From assembly GCA_001189105.1 (NCBI GenBank), contig LFCL01000021.1, positions 1-33,611 of the forward strand: a DNA stretch of 33,611 bases, read 5' to 3'. The DNA is from Parcubacteria bacterium C7867-002. GTDB lineage: Bacteria > Patescibacteriota > Minisyncoccia > Phycocordibacterales > PALSA-1337. The notes beneath the pieces were generated by a model. It saw only the letters and a program-made list of their open reading frames with translations, did no database searches and was not told the DNA's origin. The position numbers were made by a program, and so were the translations under genes. Below, piece by piece: positions 8,390-15,222 of this stretch. The first letter of the stretch is position 1; each line of letters starts with the position of its first letter.

Positions 8390-8818
8390 ATGGCTACTGC
8401 AATTATTTCTCCTGCAAAAGTTGAATTCCGCAAGAAGCTGGACGTCCGTCCTGGCGATACTATTCGCGTATGGCAAAAGATCGAAGAAGCCAAGGGTAAG
8501 TTCCGTCTCCAGGCTTTCGAAGGTCTCGTTATGGCTCGCAAACACGGTAGTGAAGCAGGTGCTACTTTCACGGTTCGCAAGGTTATCGACTCTATTGGTG
8601 TAGAACGTATTTTCCCTTTGTATTCTCCAATGATCGATGAGATCGAGATGGTCCGTCGCGCAAAGGTCCGTCGCGCAAAGCTCTACTTTGTCCGTCGCAA
8701 GGCTGCAAAGGAGATCCGTCACCAGATGCGTCGTACTATGAACGCTACCTATGCAGAAGATACACCAGACGTAGTCGCTGCTCCGGTAGAGGTTCCAAAA
8801 GAAGAGGTTGCAAAGTAA
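8390..8818 (+). CDS. rplS: Ribosomal protein bL19
   Basis: A structural protein of the 50S subunit at the 30S interface. Family motifs are clear: FRKKLDVRPGDTIRVWQKI, R-x-QAFEGLVMARKHG, FTVRKVIDSIGVERIFPLYSP and VRRAKLYFVR. I start it at the ATG at 8390 (142 residues); an in-frame ATG at 8327 would add 21 residues outside the usual L19 N-terminus. The C-terminus carries about 30 extra residues rich in Val, Pro and Glu (DTPDVVAAPVEVPKEEVAK). Such acidic tails are common on ribosomal proteins of this group as far as I recall. An intrinsic terminator follows at once, so it is transcribed alone. Confidence 0.95.
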   Translation: MATAIISPAKVEFRKKLDVRPGDTIRVWQKIEEAKGKFRLQAFEGLVMARKHGSEAGATFTVRKVIDSIGVERIFPLYSPMIDEIEMVRRAKVRRAKLYFVRRKAAKEIRHQMRRTMNATYAEDTPDVVAAPVEVPKEEVAK

Positions 8819-8842
8819 AAATCACCCACGAGGTGATTTTTT
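8817..8842 (+). terminator. Intrinsic terminator after rplS
   Basis: Hairpin AATCACC-CACGA-GGTGATT followed by a run of T, directly after the rplS stop codon. Confidence 0.85.
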
Positions 8843-8881
8843 GTTGAAAAAGTTGGTTGATTCGGCTATAGTGGTGCATAC

Positions 8882-8968
8882 GCACGGGTGGCGAAATTGG
8901 TAGACGCACTACCTTGAGGTGGTAGCGCCCATTAGGGCATGGAGGTTCGAGTCCTCTCCCGTGCACCA
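8882..8968 (+). tRNA. tRNA-Leu (anticodon GAG)
   Basis: A class II tRNA of 87 bases: acceptor GCACGGG/CCCGTGC, a long variable arm (CGCCCATTAGGGCAT region), T arm GGAGG-TTCGAGT-CCTCT, anticodon GAG at 8916-8918, and encoded CCA at 8966-8968. The 3' part overlaps, on the other strand, the end of the glycosylase gene. Confidence 0.95.
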
Positions 8969-9495
8969 TAGCTCGTGTTAGACAATACAAACCTCCACTT
9001 CTTTTTACTCCATATCGGTCCGGCATAGTCGACGCCGATTCGAGGAGTCTTTTGTATATTACGTGGTTTTATTTTCGTCGGTCCTTCTTCGATCCACAGA
9101 CCATTTTTCCTCGAAAGAATCTTGTTATTCAGATCTTTGGCAATACCCAACGCTTTGGTCAATCGTGCTGGACCCGAAATACCTTCGACAGCACGAATCA
9201 GGACTGCAGAAGGGTAATCTCGAGGGCCAGTGACCACATTGAACATCCAGTGAATTCCATAAACGAAATAAATATAGGTCCGGGCCGCTGGTCCAAACAT
9301 CACTTCGGTTCGCGGTGTCCGTCCTTTTGAGGCATGAGAAGCACGATCCTCGAAACCATCATAGGCTTCTGTTTCGGTAATCATATAACGTTCTGTTTTT
9401 CCATCGCGAGTACGCGCTAACATACAACCAATCAGATCTTCGGCAACCTGAAGGGTTGGACGATCGAAGAAAGAAGAGAGGAGGGGTTTTTTCAT
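8932..9495 (-). CDS. 3-methyladenine (alkyladenine) DNA glycosylase, AAG/Mpg family
   Basis: About 187 residues of the AAG-type base-excision glycosylase, which flips out and removes alkylated purines. Family motifs: RPTLQVAEDLIGCML, ETEAYDG-x-x-D-x-ASHASKGRTPR (with the catalytic Glu in the ETEAY segment), MFGPAARTYIYFVYGIHWMFNVV, SAVLIRAVEG and GPARLTKALGI. I chose the ATG at 9495 over 9531, because a 17-bp-spaced TTGTAT/TATTCT promoter ends 7 bases before it and the family starts near KKPL. The natural end of the fold is near KKWRFVLS. The last dozen codons (GARERTRTSMP) are read through the antisense of tRNA-Leu, where the stop lies. Confidence 0.92.
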   Translation of the reverse strand: MKKPLLSSFFDRPTLQVAEDLIGCMLARTRDGKTERYMITETEAYDGFEDRASHASKGRTPRTEVMFGPAARTYIYFVYGIHWMFNVVTGPRDYPSAVLIRAVEGISGPARLTKALGIAKDLNNKILSRKNGLWIEEGPTKIKPRNIQKTPRIGVDYAGPIWSKKKWRFVLSNTSYGARERTRTSMP

Positions 9496-9502
9496 GAAGT
9501 TC

Positions 9503-9531
9503 AGAATACCGATTCGAGCTTGGATATACAA
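9503..9531 (-). promoter_or_regulatory. Promoter of the alkyladenine glycosylase gene
   Basis: On the minus strand, TTGTAT (9526-9531), 17-base spacer, TATTCT (9503-9508), then 7 bases to the ATG at 9495. This implies a leaderless mRNA and decides the start. Confidence 0.55.
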
Positions 9532-9634
9532 GCCTCGCAGGTTTACTACCCAGGTTTTATCTGTTATAAATGAGCAATCATATGTTTTGTTGATTGTGCG
9601 TCTGCACTTTTAATTATGTATATGAATAGAATAT

Positions 9635-9707
9635 GGTGCCTATGGTGTAATGGTTAGCACTCGGCTCTGTGAAAGCCGCAGCATGGGTTCGAATCCCATT
9701 AGGCACC
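9635..9707 (+). tRNA. tRNA-His (anticodon GTG)
   Basis: Acceptor GTGCCTA/TAGGCAC with the extra 5' G (9635) that can pair with C73 (9707), the hallmark of tRNA-His. The anticodon loop is CTGTGAA (GTG), and the T arm is ATGGG-TTCGAAT-CCCAT. CCA is not fully encoded. A terminator follows. Confidence 0.95.
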
Positions 9708-9714
9708 CACGAAC

Positions 9715-9737
9715 AAAATCCGCGAAAGCGGATTTTT
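9715..9737 (+). terminator. Intrinsic terminator after tRNA-His
   Basis: AAAATCCGC-GAAA-GCGGATTTTT, a hairpin with a GAAA tetraloop followed by T residues, 8 bases after the tRNA. Confidence 0.85.
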
Positions 9738-9751
9738 GAGTGGGTGACTAA

Positions 9752-9883
9752 GCAAGGTGCCTGCGCACCTTGCGGATGGGATTCGAAGACCTTGAGTATA
9801 TTTTCGAGTCCCGAGCTTGTCGAGGGATGAGAAAATGCGAAAGGTGTACTGAAGCTGTAAGCTTCGAATCCCATTAGGCACCC
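9752..9883 (+). repeat. tRNA-His-derived direct and inverted repeats with a REP-like palindrome
   Basis: The 21 bases at the tRNA-His 3' end (9688-9708) recur as a direct copy at 9863-9883. An inverted copy of part of this, ATGGGATTCGAAG, lies at 9776-9788. Between them is a palindromic segment whose core is TCCCGAGCTTGTCGAGGGA (9809-9827), flanked by TTTTC and GAAAA. Before them is a perfect 9-bp hairpin, GCAAGGTGC-CTGC-GCACCTTGC (9752-9773). I see no gene in this stretch. Confidence 0.8.
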
Positions 9884-9906
9884 CCTACGTCACTTTAAAA
9901 CTAATG

Positions 9907-9912
9907 TATACT
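9907..9912 (+). promoter_or_regulatory. -10 box of the serine hydrolase gene
   Basis: TATACT, 8 bases before the ATG at 9921; leaderless arrangement. Confidence 0.55.
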
Positions 9913-9920
9913 ATTTCCAC

Positions 9921-10622
9921 ATGCTTCCGCTTGGTAAACAGTATATTTCTCTCCTCAAGACACAAAAGGTGCTCGTACCTCTAGCTATTTTTGTTGTAGG
10001 ACTGATCTCTGGGTATGCTATTGCCCAAGCTCAAGATCCCGCTATTCCTATACGCAATATTCGTGAAGAATCAGCAGACTATACTTTTATTAATCCACTT
10101 CTGTTTGTAAAAATTCCTGAAAATCAGTCCTTTCCCGAATACGCTCCTTTAAAAGAAAAACTTTCAGAATATGTAGAAGATGCACTCAATCAGGCTACTG
10201 TTTCAGATATGTCAGTTTATTTTCGTAACCTTAAAAAGAGTCAGTGGATTTCAATTAATCCGGAAGAAACTTTTTCGCCAGCAAGTATGTTGAAGGTTAT
10301 TACATTGATAACTGTGTTGCGAGTCGTTGAAGCGAATCCGAGTTTGATGACTGAGAAGGTGGTGTTGAAAGGGGAGGATAAGCAGTTTGTAGACTCTCAA
10401 GTGCGTTACCCGACAAAAAATCCCATTCGCGCAGGTCGTGCGTATACCATCGAAACATTATTGGAACATCTTATTATTGAATCTGATAATGTTGCGAATG
10501 CTGCGCTCATTGCGTTTGTTGGGGATGAGCGTCTAAAAAAAACATATGAAGACTTGGAAGTTTCATATCCAGGAACATCAGCTGGAGATGTGCTTATTCA
10601 GAGAAAGCGCTTGAACTTTTGA
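9921..10622 (+). CDS. Class A beta-lactamase-fold serine hydrolase, N-terminal part (frame broken)
   Basis: Has a membrane anchor or signal segment (residues about 19-37, ending at AIAQAQDP), then the start of a beta-lactamase/transpeptidase-like domain. The SxxK nucleophile motif is SMLK (122-125) and SDN is at 188-190. After YEDLEVSYPGTSAGD the frame leaves the family and stops at 10622. The family resumes one frame over as AYSEKALELLSQTDF, in the open frame that continues to 10909. Compared with the family, about 25-35 residues are missing at the junction (about 10586-10595). It is either a pseudogene or an assembly error. The active protein would be an extracytoplasmic peptidase or wall enzyme; true beta-lactam resistance is not implied. 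Confidence 0.75.
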   Translation: MLPLGKQYISLLKTQKVLVPLAIFVVGLISGYAIAQAQDPAIPIRNIREESADYTFINPLLFVKIPENQSFPEYAPLKEKLSEYVEDALNQATVSDMSVYFRNLKKSQWISINPEETFSPASMLKVITLITVLRVVEANPSLMTEKVVLKGEDKQFVDSQVRYPTKNPIRAGRAYTIETLLEHLIIESDNVANAALIAFVGDERLKKTYEDLEVSYPGTSAGDVLIQRKRLNF

Positions 10623-10909
10623 GTCAGACAGATTTTACTGAAGGAATCGTTGCGGGTGTACCTCAGGGTACCCTCGTCTCCCATAAGTTTGGAGTCAGAA
10701 CCGTCGCGTCTCATGAGTTGACTCCGGATTCTCAAATGGTTTCGAATCACGAGTTGCATGATTGTGGAATAGTGTATTATCCGAATAACCCTTATTTCAT
10801 CTGTGTAATGACTCAAGGAAAAGAATTTAACAGTCTTCAATCGGTCATACAAGGTGCATCAGAACTTGTGTGGAAATATGTAGCTGAGACACATGGGCAG
10901 GAAATATAA
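10619..10909 (+). CDS. Class A beta-lactamase-fold serine hydrolase, C-terminal part (frame broken)
   Basis: The remaining part of the hydrolase that begins at 9921. It contains EGIVAGVPQGTLVSHKFG, in which HKFG stands in for the KTG motif of class A enzymes, then ELHDCGIVYYPNNPYFICVMTQG, the conserved final strands, and the C-terminal helix. The frame is open upstream of its nominal TTG start to at least 10592, so it is the second half of one gene, not a separate gene. No ribosome-binding site precedes it. Confidence 0.75.
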   Translation: MSQTDFTEGIVAGVPQGTLVSHKFGVRTVASHELTPDSQMVSNHELHDCGIVYYPNNPYFICVMTQGKEFNSLQSVIQGASELVWKYVAETHGQEI

Positions 10910-10921
10910 CACCCTCATATT

Positions 10922-10930
10922 TGCTATACT
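10922..10930 (+). promoter_or_regulatory. Extended -10 promoter of the RBBP9-like hydrolase gene
   Basis: TGCTATACT followed by 6 bases and the ATG at 10937; leaderless arrangement. Confidence 0.65.
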
Positions 10931-10936
10931 ACATCT

Positions 10937-11509
10937 ATGAAAAGATTATTTATTGTACATGGTTGGGACGGAAGTTCGAGTGAACCATTGATCGCCTGGC
11001 TCGGTAAAGAAGGTAAGAGACTCGGTTTCGAGACAACGGTTTTGGATATGCCAAATCCTGCCAGTCCAACCATCGACGCCTGGGTCAATCACCTTGAGTC
11101 AGTGGTGATGTATCCCGACGAGAACACATTTTTTATCGGTCACAGTATGGGTTGTCAGGCTATTTTGAGATACCTTCAGGCCCCAGAGATCACTGAAGCT
11201 GGTGGGGTAGTATGCATTACACCCTGGATCACTCTTGTCAACATGAATACAGATGAAGAGAAGACTATTGCTCGTCCGTGGCTCGAGAATCCCATTAACT
11301 TTTCTCAGATCAAAAAAGTAGTTAAGAGAATTAGTATGATTTTCTCCGACAATGACCAGTTTGTTCCATTGGCTGAAAATAAAGATCTCTTTGTTGCAAA
11401 GCTTGATCCGGCTATTGTTATCGAGCAGGGCAAAGGACATTTTGCAGAAAGTGATGGGGTAACCCAGTTGCCAAGCGCGATTGCGGAATTGCAAAAGATA
11501 AGCGGTTAG
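10937..11509 (+). CDS. RBBP9/YdeN-type alpha/beta hydrolase
   Basis: 190 residues of the small serine-hydrolase family that includes RBBP9 and YdeN. Visible motifs are the N-terminal LFIVHGWDG (oxyanion region), the nucleophile elbow GHSMGC (Ser70), the acid SDNDQFVP and the catalytic His in KGHFAESDG. The protein is cytoplasmic, with no signal peptide. The natural substrate is not known for most members; esterase or peptidase activity on small molecules is the usual guess. The length matches the family. Confidence 0.9.
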   Translation: MKRLFIVHGWDGSSSEPLIAWLGKEGKRLGFETTVLDMPNPASPTIDAWVNHLESVVMYPDENTFFIGHSMGCQAILRYLQAPEITEAGGVVCITPWITLVNMNTDEEKTIARPWLENPINFSQIKKVVKRISMIFSDNDQFVPLAENKDLFVAKLDPAIVIEQGKGHFAESDGVTQLPSAIAELQKISG

Positions 11510-11534
11510 TAGGTAGAGGGAATGTGTGTAAATC

Positions 11535-11543
11535 TGGTATCCT
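11535..11543 (+). promoter_or_regulatory. Extended -10 promoter of the DUF2914 gene
   Basis: TGGTATCCT, 8 bases before the ATG at 11552; it helps choose that start over two upstream in-frame ATGs. Confidence 0.45.
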
Positions 11544-11551
11544 TAATGTAT

Positions 11552-12601
11552 ATGCACGAAAAGATACGAAGCATACATACCTGGTTACGGTTACACGAAC
11601 GACATCTTTCATCGCTCGCTCTTTTGGGTGGATTTATTCTCGATGCGTTTACTCTCAGGCGCGTCGATTTGCCGTTTGAGAATATTTTGATCATGAGTTA
11701 TTTCGTCCTGCTGATGATCGGGATTGTCATTCTCAATCTTTCGGACGCTCGAAAATATCATGGTCCACTGGCTGCACATGTGCCACATATTATTCCGCTG
11801 GCGATTCAGTTTGCATTTGGAGGCCTGTTTAGCGGATTCACCATATTTTATTTTCGTAGCGGTTCGATCGTGGCTAGTTGGCCGTTCATACTTATTCTCG
11901 TCGCGTTGTTATTGGGAAATGAATTATTGCGTCGTCATTATGCGCGAATGGTGTTCCAAATCAGTACCTTTTTCACGGCGCTTTTCTTTTTCACTATATT
12001 CTTCATACCCGTGCTCATCTCTCGGATGGATTCGCTGGTCTTTGTGTTGAGTGGTCTGATCACTTTGGTTCTTACTATGATATTTATTGGAATCCTGTAT
12101 TATTTTGTTCCGGACCAAGTAATGAAAAGTCGGAAGCCGCTGACATATTCCATTATCTCAATTTTTATCTGTGTAAATGTACTTTATTTCCTCAATGTCA
12201 TTCCACCGATCCCTCTTTCACTTAAAAATGTCGGCGTATATCACAGTGTTGCAAGACAGGGGAACGGATATGTCGTTCTTGATGAGGAACATTCGCGGTT
12301 TAATTGGTTGGAATTTTTCCAGGATGTTCATGTGGTCAAAGGTGACCCGGTATATGTCTACAGTGCTGTTTTTGCGCCCACAAATATTAACACTGAAATT
12401 GTTCATCATTGGCGCCACTTCGATAAGAGTATAGATCGGTGGGTTTCGGTGAATAAAATTCCGTACACTATATTCGGCGGAAGTGACCATGGGCATCGAG
12501 GATATTCGATGAAGACAAATTTGGCACCCGGAGAATGGTCTATCCTCTTTGAAGTTATATACACCGATGAAACTCCAAAACTTATTGAGAAAATATTATA
12601 A
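11552..12601 (+). CDS. Polytopic membrane protein with C-terminal DUF2914 domain
   Basis: About 349 residues. The first 220 contain roughly seven hydrophobic helices. The last 110 form an outer domain matching DUF2914: VYVYSAVFAPTNINTEIVHHWRHFD, RWVSVNKIPYTIFGG, then HRGYSMKTNLAPGEWS. In-frame ATGs at 11522 and 11546 exist; 11552 (MHEKIRS) is preferred because a TGGTATCCT box ends 8 bases before it and 11546 is too close to the box. The family's function is unknown; in proteobacteria it is a stand-alone periplasmic domain. The domain fused to a helical bundle, as here, may sense or bind an envelope ligand. Confidence 0.85.
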   Translation: MHEKIRSIHTWLRLHERHLSSLALLGGFILDAFTLRRVDLPFENILIMSYFVLLMIGIVILNLSDARKYHGPLAAHVPHIIPLAIQFAFGGLFSGFTIFYFRSGSIVASWPFILILVALLLGNELLRRHYARMVFQISTFFTALFFFTIFFIPVLISRMDSLVFVLSGLITLVLTMIFIGILYYFVPDQVMKSRKPLTYSIISIFICVNVLYFLNVIPPIPLSLKNVGVYHSVARQGNGYVVLDEEHSRFNWLEFFQDVHVVKGDPVYVYSAVFAPTNINTEIVHHWRHFDKSIDRWVSVNKIPYTIFGGSDHGHRGYSMKTNLAPGEWSILFEVIYTDETPKLIEKIL

Positions 12602-12602
12602 G

Positions 12603-12611
12603 TGATATACT
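12603..12611 (+). promoter_or_regulatory. Extended -10 promoter upstream of 12622
   Basis: TGATATACT, 10 bases before the ATG at 12622, right after the stop of the previous gene. The intervening AGAGGGG is too close to act as a normal ribosome site if transcription starts 6-7 bases after the box. Confidence 0.5.
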
Positions 12612-12621
12612 AGAGGGGTAT

Positions 12622-13176
12622 ATGAAACGCTCCCGCGCACGTCGTGAACTTATCAAAGATTTTCTTCTGATTTTGATCGGTGTGGCATTTGCTTTGTTTT
12701 TGGGTACATCGGGTTTTTTAGATCAACTCATTGCACTCATCGGTAACACGGCCATTGCGAGTTTCGCTGCGGGTATTTTCTTTACTTCGGTTTTTACCTT
12801 GGGTCCCGCATCGGTGACTTTGGTGCATGTTGCAGAACACGGACCTCTTTCGACTGTGGCGATATGGGGTGCGGCAGGAGCAGTCTGTGGTGATCTTATT
12901 TTGTTCTTTTTTATCCGTGATCATTTTGCAGAACATCTGACCAAATCACTCAAACCGTCGCGTGTGCGCAGTATCCTGACCTCATTTCATCTTGGTTTCA
13001 TGAAATGGTTATCGCCGATCTTGGGTGCTTTGATTATTGCGTCACCATTGCCGGATGAATTCGGTTTGGCATTACTCGGACTTTCAAAGATTCGATTGGC
13101 GGTGCTGATACCGATTTCCTTTGCAATGAATATGTTGGGCATATACGGGCTTGTTTGGGTTGCAGGGTTGGCATAA
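12622..13176 (+). CDS. Uncharacterised integral membrane protein
   Basis: 184 residues with four to five predicted membrane helices, starting with a basic segment (KRSRARREL) that would stay in the cytoplasm. Small residues and Gly/Pro pairs in the helices (TSVFTLGPASVTLVHV, WGAAGAVCGDLILFFFIRDH, SPILGALIIASPLPDEFGLALLG) recall small transporters or VTT-like proteins. The ASPLPDEFG loop resembles the LPG-D region of DedA-type proteins, but the match is too weak for a family call. It has its own -10 box and sits upstream of the disulfide-forming pair. Confidence 0.7.
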   Translation: MKRSRARRELIKDFLLILIGVAFALFLGTSGFLDQLIALIGNTAIASFAAGIFFTSVFTLGPASVTLVHVAEHGPLSTVAIWGAAGAVCGDLILFFFIRDHFAEHLTKSLKPSRVRSILTSFHLGFMKWLSPILGALIIASPLPDEFGLALLGLSKIRLAVLIPISFAMNMLGIYGLVWVAGLA

Positions 13177-13181
13177 TCCTA

Positions 13182-13187
13182 TATAAT
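13182..13187 (+). promoter_or_regulatory. -10 box of the dsbA-VKOR operon
   Basis: A perfect TATAAT 10 bases before the ATG at 13198; leader of only a few bases. Confidence 0.6.
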
Positions 13188-13197
13188 CAGAACCACT

Positions 13198-13860
13198 ATG
13201 AATATAAAACGTATACTTTTTTGGGTGTGTTTTGTTGCGGTGCTCGGTCTTATTATGTGGGGATTGATCGTTGCGATGAATAAAGAGCCGGGAACAGCAG
13301 GTTCCAATCTCGGCACTCCTATGGACATTACCGCTGCCGACCATGTCCGTGGTCCAAACAACGCCCCTGTTACTTTGATTGAGTATGCTGACTATCAGTG
13401 TCCCGCATGTGCCTCATTTAACCCTATTGTCGAACGTCTGGTTGCAAATTCTTCAAGCACGCTCCGTTTTGTTACCCGTCATTTTCCTTTGGCGCAACAT
13501 CGTAATGCTGTCGCTGCTGCACAAGCAGCCGAAGCAGCGGGCAAACAGGGTAAATACTGGGACATGGCAGGACTCCTGTATGACAATCAAACAGCATGGG
13601 AAAATCTCAGTACTACCGAAGCTGCGCAGTTGTTCAGGGGATATGCAGAGCGTCTTTCGCTCAAGCTCGATCAATTTGATGTTGATGTCAGTAGTGCAGA
13701 AATCAAAGCAAAGATCGACGCCGATCGTGCCGACGGTCTCAAGATCGGTGTGTCGGGTACTCCTACGTTCTTTGTAAACGGCACGTCTATTACTAATCCT
13801 TCAAACTATGATGCATTTAAACAAATTATTGACACGGCAGCTCTCGGCGATTCCCAGTAA
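13198..13860 (+). CDS. DsbA/BdbD-like thiol-disulfide oxidoreductase
   Basis: 220 residues: an N-terminal membrane anchor (about 6-26), then a thioredoxin fold with active site CPAC (68-71, in ADYQCPACASF), an inserted helical domain (RNAVAAAQAAEAAGKQGKYWDM), and the cis-proline loop GVSGTPTFFVNG. This is the DsbA-like Thioredoxin_4 pattern of BdbD: it would oxidise cysteines of exported proteins. The next gene, a VKOR, overlaps its 3' end and would re-oxidise it with quinone, giving a complete disulfide-forming pair. Confidence 0.92.
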   Translation: MNIKRILFWVCFVAVLGLIMWGLIVAMNKEPGTAGSNLGTPMDITAADHVRGPNNAPVTLIEYADYQCPACASFNPIVERLVANSSSTLRFVTRHFPLAQHRNAVAAAQAAEAAGKQGKYWDMAGLLYDNQTAWENLSTTEAAQLFRGYAERLSLKLDQFDVDVSSAEIKAKIDADRADGLKIGVSGTPTFFVNGTSITNPSNYDAFKQIIDTAALGDSQ

Positions 13861-14281
13861 GCTTGTTATCGTCGCTCTCATTATTGCAGTACTTGGTTTT
13901 ATTGATGCTGCATATTTGGCTCTTGAGTATTATTCAGGGGAAATTCCACCATGTTCAATTGTGGAGGGTTGCGAAAAGGTATTGACGAGTGAGTATGCGA
14001 AGGTGGCAGGAATTCCGGTTGCGCTGGGGGGAGCAATCTTTTATCTCTTGGTACTCATAGGCCTGTTCGCATATCTTGAAGGGAAGAACGAAAAGTTGCT
14101 GCGTTATGCATTGATCCTAACGGCCATCGGTTTTCTTTCGACACTCTATTTCTTGTTCATCCAAGCATTTGTGCTTGAAGCCTTCTGTCTCTATTGTCTT
14201 GGTTCAGCAATTTCCTCGACGCTCTTGTTTGTGATGGCTATTTATATCTTTTCAAAGTACTCTGTAGTTCGTGAAGCCTAG
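13808..14281 (+). CDS. VKOR-family quinone-linked disulfide oxidoreductase
   Basis: 157 residues with four membrane helices of the vitamin K epoxide reductase family. The redox cysteines are present: the pair Cys49/Cys55 in PPCSIVEGCEKV on the outer loop and the CLYC active site (127-130) in the last helix region, with the conserved Ser/Gly around SEYAKVAGIP. It would take electrons from the DsbA-like partner and pass them to quinone. The ATG at 13808 overlaps the dsbA gene by 53 bases; a TTG at 13829 in the same frame would still overlap by 32. Translational coupling is likely. Confidence 0.92.
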   Translation: MMHLNKLLTRQLSAIPSKLVIVALIIAVLGFIDAAYLALEYYSGEIPPCSIVEGCEKVLTSEYAKVAGIPVALGGAIFYLLVLIGLFAYLEGKNEKLLRYALILTAIGFLSTLYFLFIQAFVLEAFCLYCLGSAISSTLLFVMAIYIFSKYSVVREA

Positions 14282-14283
14282 TT

Positions 14284-15219
14284 ATGCATAAACCATCAAA
14301 TATTCTTACAGTCTCCTCGGAACCTCAGTACGAGTTGCTCGATTCGGGGGGGGGGGAAAAGCTCGAGCGTTTTGGTACGCATGTATTGTCGCGTCCAGAC
14401 CCTCAGGCATTGTGGCCAAAATTGTTACCTGAATCAGAATGGAAAAAAGCTGAGGCATATTTTACGCGCAACGATAGTGGAGCTGAGTGGACATATGTAC
14501 AAGGAAAACCTTTGGAAAAATGGTCGATCGATTTTGGTGGATTAAAAATGTGGATCAAACCCACAGCATTCAAGCATACCGGACTTTTTCCTGAACGAGC
14601 GTCAAATTGGAAATGGATGGGAGAGAAAATTAAAAATGAAGTCTTACATCTTACACATAAAAACTCAGCTGCAACTGAAGGTGTGGTAGGTGAAGAGCAG
14701 GGGATTGAAGTATTAAATTTATTTGGATATACCGGAGGAGCGAGTTTGGCATGCGCGCAGGCTGGTGCAAAAGTGGTTCATATCGACGGCTCCAAAGCAG
14801 CGGTTACCTGGGCTCGTGAGAACGCGGAGCTTTCTGGTCTGGCGGATAAGCCTATTCGTTGGATCGTTGAAGATGCTCGTGCGTTTGTCGAACGGGAGAT
14901 CCGTCGTGGTCGTACCTATGATGCCATCGTCATGGATCCACCTGCATTTGGTCATGGTCCAGAAAGTGAGCTCTGGAAGATCGAAGAGCACTTTTTGGCA
15001 TTGATTGAAAATTGTAAAAAACTTTTGAAGCCAGAGCCGCTATTCTTTTTGATAAATGGATACTCCGCAGGATATTCGGCGATAGCTTACGAGAACAATC
15101 TGTTATCTTTACAGAAACAGTATGGCGGTCAGATTGAGATAGGTGAATTAACGTTGCAGGAAAGTGGTCACGATGGACGTCTCCTTCCATGTGGTATTTT
15201 TGCCCGTTGGGAGAAATAA
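14284..15219 (+). CDS. Class I SAM-dependent rRNA methyltransferase (RlmI/RlmK-like)
   Basis: 311 residues. An N-terminal region with ELLDSGGGEKLERFG and RP-x-PQALWPK is followed by a Rossmann methyltransferase domain: motif I LNLFGYTGGASLACAQAGA, acidic loop VHIDGSKAAVTWARENAELSG, IVEDARAFV, and the catalytic-site motif MDPPAFGHG. This matches the COG1092/SAM_MT (PF10672-type) group, which methylates a cytosine of 23S rRNA in RlmI; no PUA domain is seen. It begins 2 bases after the VKOR stop. The SGGGE codons form a run of 11 G (14346-14356), open to slippage. Confidence 0.88.
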   Translation: MHKPSNILTVSSEPQYELLDSGGGEKLERFGTHVLSRPDPQALWPKLLPESEWKKAEAYFTRNDSGAEWTYVQGKPLEKWSIDFGGLKMWIKPTAFKHTGLFPERASNWKWMGEKIKNEVLHLTHKNSAATEGVVGEEQGIEVLNLFGYTGGASLACAQAGAKVVHIDGSKAAVTWARENAELSGLADKPIRWIVEDARAFVEREIRRGRTYDAIVMDPPAFGHGPESELWKIEEHFLALIENCKKLLKPEPLFFLINGYSAGYSAIAYENNLLSLQKQYGGQIEIGELTLQESGHDGRLLPCGIFARWEK

Positions 15220-15222
15220 CAT

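Noticed and set aside
8652-8681. A perfect 15-base tandem repeat in rplS
   Set aside because: It encodes VRRAKVRRAK, which corresponds to the conserved RGKVRRAKLY region of L19; no net insertion is needed to explain it.
9614-9874. Minus-strand open frames over tRNA-His and its repeats
   Set aside because: They consist of antisense tRNA and repeat sequence; no independent coding signal.
10937-11509. A toxin-antitoxin or defence system around the orphan genes
   Set aside because: No paired small genes with recognisable toxin or antitoxin motifs; the nearby hydrolase is a standard RBBP9-like enzyme.
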